Origin: Chondrosia reniformis
Lineage: Eukaryota > Porifera > Demospongiae > Chondrillida > Chondrillidae
Direction of reading: 5' to 3'
Assembly: GCA_947172415.1 (NCBI GenBank)
Contig: OX359192.1
Span: forward strand, 2,792,501-2,856,500
Length of the DNA stretch: 64,000 nucleotides
Shown: one piece after another, positions 35,011-52,300 of the stretch
How positions within the stretch are numbered: position 1 is the first letter of the stretch
Layout of the letters: the number at the start of each line of letters is the position of its first letter
Notes under the pieces: generated by a model
Told to the model about the DNA's origin: nothing
What the model saw: the letters and a program-made list of their open reading frames with translations, nothing else
Database searches by the model: none
Position numbers and translations under genes: made by a program

Positions 35011-36517
35011 ATGACATCAAAGGACTATATTTTCATTGATGGCTCAAGGAAACAAGTTCCTATTATAGCTATGAAATCCAGTCCTGTAAAACAACAAACT
35101 GTAAATGGATCAGGATTTAATCAGACTATGGTTTTAAAAGAAGCCAAAATCATATCACTTGACAAAGTGAGTTAATCATGAATATGTAATTTAAGGAGTA
35201 TACGTATGAACAGCAAGTTGTACTTCTGATGTTACTTGTACAGAATTAATTGCATGCTTTATAATACTATGTCCTTAGATTCCAGAAGGAAGTGTCATGG
35301 TTGCAACCACATCGTCTTCAGGAGGGCTCTCTATACTACAACCCACAATGTTGCAGCCAGCCATTTTAAACAAGCAGCTAAATGAAGTAGTTAAAGTAAT
35401 GAATGCTAGTAGCCCATCAACCTCACCAGCACCCAATGGCCCTGATTTGGGTGACATTACAGTGAAACCTTCAAAAGAATTTATTCAAAGGCACATATCT
35501 GCTAGGAAAAATTTAAGACGCCAGTTAGAGAGAAAACTGTCCAATGTTCCATATCCAAAGACATACAGACAAGTTTGGCCCGTCATCCCAGTAACAGACG
35601 GAATGTTCCTTGGTAGTGTTGGCTTGGAAGCTGTGTGTAGTACCTTAGATCCTTCTTTTAAAAGCAAGGAGCCAAAAAGAAGGCCTTCTTCAGCACCAAA
35701 ACCTGTTTGCCAACAGTGTGGCTCTGATTTTGCACCTGCTTGGCAGGTGAGAAAGAAGAACGACAGCACTTTTCTCTTGTGTGAAATGTGCGACTTCACA
35801 AACCTTAAGGGAGTACACAGGGAAAAGATTTCTACTCAGTTGAAAGAACTAGGAGGTATGATTAAGAGGGACTTTGCTGAATGTGATCACAAAGTTGAAG
35901 AGGATATACAAAATCAGGTGAAACGGTCCATTAGCACTCTTTACGAAACACCCCAGACCCATCAGATTGTATCCGCACAAAAGACTCACGGCTCATCAGT
36001 AATAGCACAACCAGTAATACAGTCATCTGCACAGAACCATTCCCCTAATTTATCAACAAGTCACTCTCACAATCCTCCTGATTCCTTTTCCAATGTGAGC
36101 CAGGCAAAGCCTTCCTCTAGAAGAGATGTGCTTCAAGAGCAGAAGTATGCAGAAAAGAAGAAGAAAAAAGAAAGAAAACTTAAAGCTAACCAATCACCTC
36201 CCCGTGATCATAAGATTGTAAAGCCGAAGCCTAAAAGGCCAAAGCACTCTACCGATAAGACATTGGATAAAATGTTGGAGGTGATGAAGGCTAGAGCTGA
36301 GAAGAAAGGTGAAGATGTTGTCAGTGACCCGGTGACAGAAACTAAGCCTGAAATACAAGATGTAGTTAATTTGTCTGATTCACTTCTTAAGCAAGATAAG
36401 CCTCGCAACAGGAAGTCTATCACACCAAAAGCAGTTCGTCGTCCACGGCAATCTGAAGTCTTACCTTCAACAGACCCAAACAGTTGCATAGTTATTGTTG
36501 ATAGAGGTGACAATTAA
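35011..36517 (+). CDS. p66/GATAD2-like NuRD subunit (464 aa)
   Basis: Exons 35011-35166 and 35279-36517 join in phase 0. A segment RHISARKNLRRQLERKLSNV followed by GSVGLEAVCSTLD matches the conserved region ahead of the p66 zinc finger. A GATA-type finger follows: CQQCGSDFAPAWQVRKK...LLCEMCDFTN (Cys-X2-Cys...Cys-X2-Cys), then a helix-rich HREKISTQLKEL. In the NuRD complex p66 proteins bridge MBD2/3 and CHD4 and read histone tails (family knowledge). The C-terminal 200 residues are Lys/Ser/Pro-rich, with a KKKKKERK basic run typical of nuclear localisation. The N-terminal coiled coil that binds MBD2 in bilaterian p66 is not evident. Other single GATA-finger proteins are possible, but the pairing with the preceding motif favours p66. 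Confidence 0.8.
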
Positions 36518-36705
36518 GTATCTGTCAATTTTAATGCATTTAATATTATACGTAATTCAAATGTCATGTATTGAGTTACTTATGTACATGTCATGTTTTG
36601 CTAGCATGCAGAGAATGGTGATCTACATACGTACATACATACATATAGGGGTTATGTAACTTGATTGGTTAATTACATTCCCCAGTATAAATATAAATTT
36701 ATCCA

Positions 36706-37896
36706 TCAGAAGGAGGAGGTTGGTGGTATCCATGGCCCAACAACCATGAGTGGCTGAGAGTTCCTTTCATAGCCTTCCACACAAAGGGTCTCATAGCGAA
36801 AGCCACACTTTGCACCACTGAATGGTACTTGGTACCTATGTTGTAACAGGTTTGTGGGATGTCCTGAATTAAAAACTACATTGCTACCTGGTGCATTACT
36901 ACTCAAGGAGGGCATGAATAATCTTGAATTTACATACAGCTTCTCTTTCTTCTTGGACAACTTGGGTTTTAGCTGTTCCTCTTTATTGACCACTGTTTGA
37001 CCCCTTTCCACCTTTGGCTCCAAAGAGAAACAGTGCAGGTGATTCGACAAATTACTTTCTCCATGGGTGCTTTGCAATGATGTTTTGGAGCAATAACTTA
37101 TATCCTCCTCCTGGTCATAGAGAAGTGAACTACCACGTAAACCTCTCACTTCCGGGCGATACTGCAGCATACGGACCCCTCTTTGAACTAAATATTGCTT
37201 AACTTTGTCTTTAGAGTGTTTCTTGTAGTCCGCTGTCGTAGCTGTTTTGGAAGGATATTTACAATTCTTAAAGGAATAGGCCCAACCTTGCTTAGCAGTT
37301 GGCCCTTTAGGGACCGACTGACGTTTTCTTTGCCCCTGATCTGAATAAGTTTTACTTTTTTCACAAACAGGTACTATTCGGAGGCCTTGTCCGTGCGTCG
37401 TTACTTGTGGTGATACAAACGAAATCTTTGGTTCCTTCTTCAGTCTACGGTCAATAACATTTTGGACAGGATCGTGCTTCTTGAAAGTTTCCTCCGTGTT
37501 GCGGTGGCGAAAATGTCTATAAAACGAGCCTTGTTCTTGCGAAGTGAGAGCGCATATTTCACTTCCACGGTAATCGTAAGGGTCCCTTGAAGACAATGAA
37601 GGTATGCTCCAAGACTGCAAATGGCTTTTTGGTAACTTCTCACCCGAGCAGTAACGCCGTTTTGCGCGCTTAGTTAATGGAACGCCAAGATCTTTGCTTG
37701 ATTTTGAGGAGATACAATTCTCCTTTCCAGTTACACAATTATCAGCTTTCCATGCACACAGTTGCTCCGACAAACTTTCTAGATGAACGCACGAGCAGTG
37801 ACAACTAGGCCTTACATCGCTCAGTGTAATTTCAAAGAGACGCTGTTTGCAGCTTTGTTCTATGTCTTCTTCACCAGTAGACCTACTCATGTTCAC
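36706..37896 (-). CDS. Uncharacterised 396-aa protein, single coding exon
   Basis: One uninterrupted reading frame starts MNMSRSTGEEDIEQ and ends GPWIPPTSSF. It is basic and rich in Ser, Lys, Arg and Tyr, with no membrane segment or signal peptide. The N-terminus has a Cys/His cluster (CHCSCVHLESLSEQLCAW). The C-terminal 60 residues (FSGAKCGFRYETLCVEGYER) have the short aromatic/Pro motifs seen in some ciliary microtubule-inner proteins, but I cannot assign a family. It is tail-to-tail with the p66-like gene and head-to-head with PSMC3, 162 bp between start codons. The length of the open frame and this conserved-looking spacing argue that it is real. Confidence 0.75.
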   Translation of the reverse strand: MNMSRSTGEEDIEQSCKQRLFEITLSDVRPSCHCSCVHLESLSEQLCAWKADNCVTGKENCISSKSSKDLGVPLTKRAKRRYCSGEKLPKSHLQSWSIPSLSSRDPYDYRGSEICALTSQEQGSFYRHFRHRNTEETFKKHDPVQNVIDRRLKKEPKISFVSPQVTTHGQGLRIVPVCEKSKTYSDQGQRKRQSVPKGPTAKQGWAYSFKNCKYPSKTATTADYKKHSKDKVKQYLVQRGVRMLQYRPEVRGLRGSSLLYDQEEDISYCSKTSLQSTHGESNLSNHLHCFSLEPKVERGQTVVNKEEQLKPKLSKKKEKLYVNSRLFMPSLSSNAPGSNVVFNSGHPTNLLQHRYQVPFSGAKCGFRYETLCVEGYERNSQPLMVVGPWIPPTSSF

Positions 37897-38058
37897 TTTA
37901 CATGTTTTTGTCCATCTGATATACTGGACCCCCCAATCCTACGTTTTGTGTGTGTAAATGGTTCGTTTCCCTGGAAAGAGATTAACGGGTTTGGTCGGGG
38001 GAATTTGAATTTTGACCAGCGCTGGAGATAATGACGTCATCACATGAAGCATAACAAA
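37897..38058. promoter_or_regulatory. Divergent promoter region, orphan gene / PSMC3
   Basis: Start codons of two opposed genes are separated by 162 bp. The spacer holds TGACGTCA (38031-38038), a perfect CRE/ATF site, just upstream of PSMC3. No TATA box is seen. A shared bidirectional promoter is inferred. Confidence 0.6.
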
Positions 38059-43302
<5,244 letters not shown>

Positions 43303-43415
43303 GAATATTTATATATAATAGTAACATAATACACCCATACGTAAGTATCACGGATTAATTCAAAAGCAGAACATCGATGATTGTCAGTTACGTACATATC
43401 GATACTAATAAGAAA

Positions 43416-45285
43416 ATGGATGATACTAGCGTTAACGATGCTTGTCATTTTAGACTGAGTGGATTTGTTTTCGAAATGGGTAAGTGACGATGTGTTTAGG
43501 AGTCGATGTTGAAGGGTTATAGTAAATGTTGTTAAAGGTTACACTTCACCAACAATCAAGTGCATATCCATGTGTATGACAAATCTTTGAAAGTGTTCTA
43601 CTTTATCACAATATACATTCTAACTGTGCCAATCATCATCGAGCTCCAGGAACTAGAATCCTAAAGTATTCAGTATGTTTTCGAAGACCTTGCCATTCTA
43701 TATGAAGGGAGATAAAAGTAATTAACTGATCATGAATTCTAATACTATATTAATACTTCAATTCCTTTGGAGAAATGAGGAAAATCGAAACCTGTAAAGA
43801 GGAATATTACCTGTGCACTACAAGAAGAGCCTTAGTGAATGAATCCTGAATGGGAACCTAACTCCTATTGGCCTAGGAGACTCTTTTCAAAAAGCCTAGG
43901 ATTGCAGTTTATAGGAAACTGAAGAGTATACTAGAATCTATGTTAGTTGCCATGGGTGATTTGAATCCCTGTACACAACTACTAACCCATCCATGCACTA
44001 AGCCATGCACTATACCAATCCCAGAAGTCTTCATTCCCTATTGTCCCTCAGCTTACTACATGTATGAATTATCTAATACACCATTTTTTACATGCTACAT
44101 CTACTTTAGAGTAAAGGCCTATAGGTTACTAAACCTAGTGAGTGATTTGTCTGCCACAAAGAAGCTATCTTTTAGTAAATAGACATTGGGTTTGTAACTA
44201 GCTAATCAATCTGAACCAAACACGTACAATGAAACAGTCACTATATTCATTAATACAATTGTTGTACACATAGGCAGCAAGCTGTGTCTCCCTGACGAAG
44301 CAATAGCATCTGCCTGCTTCATGTATCACAAGTTCTTCAGCCTTCAAGCTGTAGACAAGTTTGATGTCCATGTGAGTGTGCTTGCCCCTTACATAAGCGT
44401 TAGACTGTCATACTGATGTGGTTTCTTAACCATGTGTTTGTTAGTTGGTAGCCATGGTAGCTCTTTATCTGTCTGGAAAAGTACATGAAAATCCATTAAA
44501 ACTCGGAGATGTTGTAAATACAGGATACAGGTAAGTCAGCGTCCCTGCCACTGTACAAAAGTATCTAAAATAAGGCTAATAAAGTAGCCATGTAAATGTT
44601 ACAATGTAACTCTTTATGGTATCTGTGTGTAGATGTATACACAGAGACAAGGAGCCCCTAACTGTATGCAATAATTACTGGAAGTTAAAGGAAAGCATTG
44701 TTCAATATGAACTCTTTCTTTTACGTGTTATTGGATTTGACATGCAACCAAATCTACCACACAAAGTTAGTTTCTTAATTAAATTATCACACACAATTTA
44801 TAAGTGTCGTTAACTCTCTCACTGTAGTATTTGGTACATTTTCTTTTTACTCTATCAAGATGGGTTGATTTAGCTGAATGGAATAGTAGCAAAATCAGCC
44901 AGTTTAGTTGGTGTCTTCTTAATGACACTTTTAGAACTGCAATATGTTTGAAATATGACCCAGATGTTCTTGCATCGTCAATTTTGTACATGGCAATTAA
45001 AGTTGTGAAGCTGAAAGTTCCAGGTGAAGGGAGTAGAGCATGGTGGCATGTAAGAGAAGAGTGTACAGTGATAGGAGGACGCAGCTTTTATTCAAATATT
45101 TGTGCATTTCATAGGTTTTATGCCCGACAGTCAGTGAAAAGAAGCTTCAGCAAATATCTTTGGAAATAATGGATATATACAGGAGTGAACCATCTCCCCC
45201 AAAATCTCCTGCTACTAGTACTGTTGGTAGCACTGCTACTTCAAACAGTGTGCATGTCCAATCAACCTCTGTAATACTTAGCTGA
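43416..45285 (+). CDS. CCNQ: Cyclin Q (cyclin M/FAM58A-type), 257 aa
   Basis: Exons are 43416-43479, 44274-44371, 44445-44530, 44633-44765, 44828-45049 and 45115-45285, totalling 774 nt in consistent phase. The first cyclin box shows IASACFMYHKFFS, LVAMVALYLSGKVHENP, then KESIVQYELFLLRVIGFDM and PHKYLVHFLFTLSRW. The second box shows SQFSWCLLNDTF and SILYMAIKVVKLKVPG, ending with WWHVLCPTVSEKKLQQISLE. The family activates CDK10. The tail is Ser/Thr/Pro-rich. The start follows the PSMC3 stop by only 113 bp on the same strand, so its promoter overlaps the PSMC3 3' end. Confidence 0.93.
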
Positions 45286-45795
45286 CTTTATTAAAAAGTA
45301 ATACATACATACATTGTAGTAAAACATACTCCATTTGCACTGTTGATATTAAATTGGGAGATACTTATATGTATGTACCTTCTCAACTCTTCATGCCTTT
45401 ACACACATACGTACATAGTTATATATCATCTGCATGTCTATCAGAGTAAACTAACATTACTTTTGCAGAGAAACTTACATACATTGTTAAAGGCCTCTTG
45501 ATATCAGAAGGAAGTAGAGTATGTACAAGTCTGACAGGAATGCTAGAACCGTATAGATTTGCTGATGTTATATCATATCTATCTAGTGGCACTGTGTGAA
45601 TGCAGCCTGGTGTATCAACAGTGACATTGCATATTTTAACCTTATAAAACTGGTGACTTTTTAAATCTGAGAAAACTAGTACCATTCAGATACATCAATC
45701 AGTTATCTGAAAAGGAATTTCAGAGAATATATTGATCATATTTTAAACAATGAAAATTCAGTTAATATTTAAATTCAGTTGTTGGCTATAAGAGA
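45286..45795. other. Convergent 3' region of CCNQ and LSM5
   Basis: This interval must contain the two 3' UTRs. An 88-aa minus-strand reading frame at 45419-45685 (MVLVFSDLKSHQFYKVK...) has no recognisable domain and lies where the LSM5 3' UTR would be. I do not call it a gene. Confidence 0.4.
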
Positions 45796-46308
45796 TCAAA
45801 TCTGAGGGCCCTCACTGCCTGGAACAAGCATAGTAATGTTGTTTCCATTTAAGAGAACCTGATCTAGCTTTGTAACTCTTCTGCCTTCAGAGGTCTCCTC
45901 ACTACAAACAAAACAGTTCTCTAATTCGCATACATGTTCAATTAGACAATGGCCACTTACAATTCTGTGACATCCTCAAGTACCATATCTACAGTTATAG
46001 TTAAGGAAATATACTTGATAAGTAGCTATTGCCAAGTTACGAATTCTTCGAAAGTAAAAGGTACTAATCGCATTGCATTGCACACTATAGTTTTCAAAAC
46101 ATTTAATGGATACTGACAAAATCATCGAAGCCGAGCAAAGTACCGACTATTTCTTTGTCTCCCTTCATGATGATGTGAATTTTTGAACCTATACATTTGT
46201 CGACTAACTCTAAATACAAAATATAATATGAAACAGATTAAAACACTTCAACTTCAGCACTACGTTTTGCTTACCCAAAGGAAGGAGGGTGGACGGATTG
46301 GAAGCCAT
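45796..46308 (-). CDS. LSM5: U6 snRNA-associated Sm-like protein LSm5 (87 aa, 4 exons)
   Basis: Exons are 46275-46308, 46114-46209, 45961-45988 and 45796-45901, totalling 264 nt. The protein contains [20 protein letters not shown], the Sm1 motif ([19 protein letters not shown]) and the Sm2 motif ([13 protein letters not shown]). It ends EGPQI, almost the length and sequence expected for animal LSm5. LSm5 belongs to the LSm2-8 ring on U6 snRNA and the cytoplasmic LSm1-7 mRNA decay ring. Exon 3 is a 28-nt micro-exon. The start codon is 66 bp from that of ORC3 on the other strand. Confidence 0.98.
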
Positions 46309-46374
46309 TTTATAAACTTGCCCGCTGAAGGTGTTTTCCCTGAATGATTAACAGCAGCGTCTGTCAGTAAGAAA
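46309..46374. promoter_or_regulatory. Very short divergent promoter, LSM5 / ORC3
   Basis: Only 66 bp lie between the two start codons, so 5' UTRs must be very short or the promoters must overlap coding DNA of the other gene. No TATA box is visible. Coordinated transcription is an inference. Confidence 0.6.
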
Positions 46375-49300
46375 ATGGCGGAAGGAGCAGATGTTGCAGA
46401 AGACAACCTCACTTCGCTAACTAAAGTACCGCAGCACATGTACCTTGTCGCTATATATAATGTAGTTGTATGTCTTCTCTTGATTTCCAAATATCCGGGA
46501 ATTGCATCCTCTCTCTACACTGCTTATAGACTTGTTAAACTTTTAACCTTGCTGCTCGTGTGACTTTAATGTAGGGCTGCTTTGTGTACAAGGAATGCAA
46601 GAGTAAGGACGGTAGGAGGGTCTTGCAGGAGTCTGCATGTTTTCACCAGCTGCCAGGAGAGGCACCAGAAGATGCTGCTAAGAGGTACTTGGCATTTGTA
46701 GAATGCTGGACGCAGCTGGACAACGCAATGGAGGTATAATAGTTCACTTGGTTTTTTGCATATTTTAAGGACTCTTTTTATCTTTTTAGAAAATTATACA
46801 ACAAGATCACCGAATTGTATTCGACCAGCTCATCAAATTTGTCAATGATTCCCATTCTAACTTTAAATCAATCTCACAAATGGCTTCAGAAGCTAATGTG
46901 CAGCACATAACTTCAGTTGTGACACCACCTAGGGAAATCCCCATTGCTGCCTTACTGGCTGGTGAGTAATACTGTTACATACTTGTGACCTAAACTAACA
47001 CTCACTGCAGTGTACATATCATAGGGGTAAACATGCCAGACCATGATGCCATCTTTACTCAGCTTTTCAGTGAGCTACAAAAGGAAGTCTCCCCATACAT
47101 TGTCCGTCTCAACTCCAAGAAATGTTCAATGGGTATGTACATGACCGCTAACTTTGCTACCTGTCTACTCAACTTTCTGTAAATCCTATAAGAAGATTCT
47201 TTAGTCATGTACATACCATTTAACCCTCCTATCAAATATTTATATTCTAGTAAGTAAATTATTGGTAAGCTTATACATACTTGATTATGCTATGCATGTT
47301 CTATGAGTAGGAATTAAAGCAACAATGAAAGCTGTATTGGGTCAGTTGATGAATGTGAGTGATGGAGGTGACAGTGAAGATGAAGAATTAGCCATTCCAG
47401 TTAAAAAGAAGAGAATGTCCAATTATTCCATGTCTGTGTTTCGTAAATGGTACCTTGATAGTGTCAAAGTGAGTTAAGTACATTTTAAAAAATCAACTAA
47501 ATGATCCTTTAAAACTTACTATTTGTGACTTGTTTAGTTGTATCCTTATCAAATAGCCTAATTTTAGTTGTCACTACTGCCAATGTTTATCCCTACTATA
47601 GGCCAGTGATAGATACCCCAGTGTTGTGATAATTCTGGAGGACTTTGAAGGATTTTCACCAAAGATTCTAGAAGACCTTATATTGGTTTTGAGGTACAAG
47701 TCATATATATACCACAGCTGATTGTATTTCCCTCTATTAATGGGTAACCAGTTTCTGTTTATACTCAGTGGTAATTGAATTGGAAAGGTCTCTAATAGAA
47801 CCAGACATGTAATGTGTAATGGGTGATTGTGTTGTGTATATGTATGTACATACGTATGCATTGAAAATGCAGGCTTCCTAACAAACTTCACTGAAATGTG
47901 GTTATTACAAATATTATGATTAGGAAAACATTTCAATTAATTGTTTCAATTACAATAATAAATTTTATATATATAGACTAAAAGTTTCACTAAATCTGCT
48001 TCTAATATTCTAATAATTACAATCAGCATTACTAGTTAAGTGTCACCACACAACAGCTTATGTTAAATGGACTTGTTCACTTCCAAAATTTCAAAACGTT
48101 AACCTGCCCAAGTTGATTTCCTGCTAGAAATATGTTTTCCTGGTTCCCAAGTCTTGACAGGCAAGTAACAGAACTAGTGGAATGAAACTGGCCTATCTGC
48201 ATTGCCCCTGATTTACCAGGGCAGACGTACTGTTGTTCATCAACCTCAATCTTCCAAATCTTGATTGTTCCATCACTGGAACCTGACACAACTATCATCT
48301 CTTTCAGATTCATGAGACAATTAACAGCATCACCATGGATTTTCTTTGTCAGTTTCAAAGAGGATGACTCTGCAATAAACACTCTAATATGGCCACCACT
48401 ATCTCCAACAGCTATATACTTCCCAAGTCCAAAGGAAGTAATGGAGGTGACCCAAGGAGTCCCTTGAATGCTCTCATTGGGTACAAGGGCAATACTGCTA
48501 AAACCAATTTTAGATGGGCAAGACTTTACAAGGTTGTTGTCGAGCCCTATTGAGGCTATTCCATCCCCAACAACTACAGCATCTACAATCCAGTCATCGT
48601 GAAGTTTGACTGGCTGTTGAATTCCAGTGAGTGTGCTTGTGTTAATGAAGACCAATTGGCCAGACAGAGTAACTGCAAAGAGTGCTTCACCAGAGGTTTG
48701 CAACTTGCTAACTTTAAAATTTTTCATTATCTTTGAGCATGCTAATATTGGCTGTGAAGTGGATTTCATTGTCCATATTTGGATAGCTGATGGAGAAACA
48801 GTGCAGGTGGCAAACCTCAGTTTACCTATAAACTTAACATCAATCACTGCATCTTCTTCTTTAACTATTGCCCATTGGTGCACAGGGGTAACTGTCAGCT
48901 GATCGTCTACTGTTTTAACTTCCCAGAGAATACCAGTGCCATCTCTGCTTGTACTTACAACCAAGCTGCCGGAAGGGTTAACTGCTACAGCAGTGACTGG
49001 ACCATTGTGTGTTAGCTGGCTACTTGTTGACTTGTTTACATATTTCCATATTTTGAGTGTTTTATCAGCTGAACCAGTAACTATTTGGTCCTCATTTGTG
49101 ATGGCCACATCTTGAACTTCGTGTGAATGGCCTATTAAGGTGTCCTCGTGGCTTGCAATGAAAGGTTTCCAACTTGTGACTGTACCATCATCACTTGCTG
49201 CTATAACCACAATCTGCTTCAAAAGTGGTTTCAACTTTTTGGTAGTTGAGGAGCTAGTTTCCTCAGAATCCATAACATCAGCCCAGTTGGGAGGTGCATC

Positions 49301-52300
49301 CTTCATCCCTGGCATGTGAAGGATGCAAGCATTCACCCTCGATTTATGAGCATTGAGTGTTGTAATCTCAAATCCTTTGTGTGTCCACACCTTTAGAGAC
49401 CCATCCACAGCACCTGATACAACACAACCCTCTTGAAAATCTAAACAGCTTATAGCTGAAGTGTGTCCTGTGAAAAGAGTCTTTTCTGTTTCCTTCTTTA
49501 AGTCCCACAATTTCAAATTAAAGTCGCTTGAAGCAGTGATGAGGTAATCAGGAGAGAGGTTGGACATAGAGATGGCATTAATCCAATCCTTGTGGCAAGC
49601 AGGCAGGGTCTTCAGTAGCACATGGTTTATTATGTCCCAGAACATCAATGACCGATCCTGGCTTGAGGATACCAGAGTACCACTGCTCTTAATGAGAGCT
49701 AGAGAGGTTACTGGACCTCTGTGGCCACGAAGTGTGGCAACTGGTTCAAAACTCTTAACTTTCATGAAGGAGGCTGCAAATTTGTTAGTTAGATGAGGCC
49801 AAATCCTGACGGTAAGATCTTCAGAGCCTGTAGCAAGAAGGTTATCGCTCCAGAGAGCACACCTGATGGGCTCTGAATGCCCTGCCAAGATAACACATTT
49901 CTCTGGATCAACCAGAAGCCATACTTTGCCAAGGTTATCTACAGATGTAGTGAGACAGAAGATGCTATTGCTGTCTTGATGCGATTTAAGACACACTGCT
50001 GTCACAGGACCTTCATGTATCCTAATTTCAAGAGATGGCTTTGGAGAAGCAAGCTCAAACTGACGAACAAATCCACTATGATATCCCACAACTAGTGTGT
50101 TTGGCTTTTCATGTGCTTCTGGAGTCAGTCCAATGCACAATGCTTTTCCAAATTCCTTGTTACCCTGGGACATTATCTTCATGCCCAGAGTTCCAGACCA
50201 AGTCTTAACTGTGTTGTCCTTTGATGCAGTGAAGAGTTGAAGGCCCTCTCCGCTGAATGCTAGTGATCTCACTGGCTTGCAGTGTCCAGGTAAGCTGCCA
50301 AGGGCTGTCCCTGACTTAACAGACCACAGTTTCACCTCACCATCTAGAGATGCTGAGGCAATGTGACGACCTGTGGGGGAGTAACTGCATGCTTGCACAG
50401 AGGTCTTGTGGCCCCGGAGCACCTTCAGACGATTCTCTTTGAAAGTGTCCCAAATCTTGATGTGTGTATCCCATCCTCCCAAAGCCACAAGCTGACCCTC
50501 TGGATGGAAGGATACGCAGTTGATGGGACGGTTATTCATGTTCTGGGTACGCAGGAGGCTGACTTGCTTTCCATCCTCACCATTCCACACCCTAGCAGAC
50601 CCGTCATAGGAGACAGACACCAACCTCTTTCCGCTGTCGTTGGCTACACAGTCTTGGACAGGTTTGGTGTGACCCTTCATAACTTCAATCCTGTGTCCAT
50701 TCTTGACATCCCAAAGACTCAACATGCAGTCTTTAGAAGCTGTACACAACCTGCCATTTCCAACAAAGGTCAGGCCAGTAATGGCGCCAGCATGTCCAGT
50801 GAAGGTAGCCACCTCAACACCTGTCAGGATGTTATACACCTTTGCAATACAATTTTTCATTCCACATGCTACCAGATTTCCATGTTTAGACACGGCTACA
50901 CTAAGAACACTCTGCAAGCCACCTGTGATGGTAAGCTGACATGCATCCTCATCCTCCTTCTTGTTTACACATTCAACGATAGAGGGATGTGTACCCTGAA
51001 TCAAACTTTTAGCAGTTTGTGTCACAATTGATTGAGAAGGTTCATTAAGAGCCTGCTGGAGGACCAGAGCTGGAGTGACACTTACAATGTGGAGATTGCG
51101 TGACAAGAAAGAATGAAAAGCTTCAACAGAAGGTGTTTCGATGAACTTCTTAGCTTCTCGAGATGCATTAACAGAGAGAGAATTGATGTTAAGTGTGTAA
51201 TCCTCAAGCAACCTATGAGACAAGCCCAGCTGGGCCTTGGATTTGATGAAGTAAAGATTAGTAAGCAAGTCTGCCAAACCTTCCCACATACCAGCATTTT
51301 TAAGATGGTATGGCAATTCACTAACTGCTCTGGGATTAGTTCCCTCAAAGAGTCCATTGTTGCCAGGATCAGCTTGGCTGCGAAAGTACAAGGCGGCAAC
51401 TGTATGGAGAACTTTTTCCAAATCAGAATTTCTTCCCTTCAAATAGTTTTTACGAACTGCCGTTTCAATGTCTTGATGAGAAAATATGAGAAGGTCACTA
51501 CTATCATGAGATGTAGGCTGTAGATAGCCTTGCAGGCTGCGAAACAGCTTGGCTACAGTCATTGGTGGTACCTTCTGTAAACCACTCTGCTGAACTACCT
51601 CTGCAGTTGTGTAGATGCCAAGTAGAGATGAAAGTTCTGCTTCAGTGAGACCATTTTGAGCAATAGCCAAAAAGGACAGTGCAGTACAGACCAGTTCCTG
51701 TCCATGCTCCATTTCCAAACGATGGAGAATCTCTTGAAGCAGTCCAGATATTGTTGGGGACATTTGATGCAGTTTGGAGGATACTTCTTCGAAAACTCCA
51801 AAAACTCTGAGTTCTTCACAAGCCAAATGGAGATAGAGAGGACTCACAGCATCCTTCTTAGATAGGAGAAGTTTCATCTGATTGTTGAAAGCAGATTCGT
51901 CCAACCTTTTCTTATGTTTTCCCAGTCTGCGTCGTACCATTTCTGCCTTATCGAAGATGTCGAGAGCCCCAATAGTCATTACTGTAGGAGGAGGCCCACG
52001 TTGAGCAAGGATCATGTGTGGTGACAGCCCCTCCCTGCAGCTCACAAAGATGGTAATGTTTTCTGGAATATGTGTTGGGATCCACTCCAGAGACCTACCA
52101 CCATGAACCTCTTCCAGCAGGTCCAATCCATCAATTAGAATGAGAAATTTTCCTCTTCCAGAGAGAATCTCTGATGTTTCATTTAGAAACTCTGGCCATG
52201 CCAGCAGTAATTCTGAGAAGTCTTGTGGAATGTTGAGAGTTAGTGAAAACTTCTTCTTAAGATCATGACAGATACGAGTTAGAATATTTTCCAAATTTCC

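Noticed and set aside
45419..45685. 88-aa minus-strand ORF after LSM5
   Set aside because: No domain, no splice partner found, and it sits in the expected LSM5 3' UTR.
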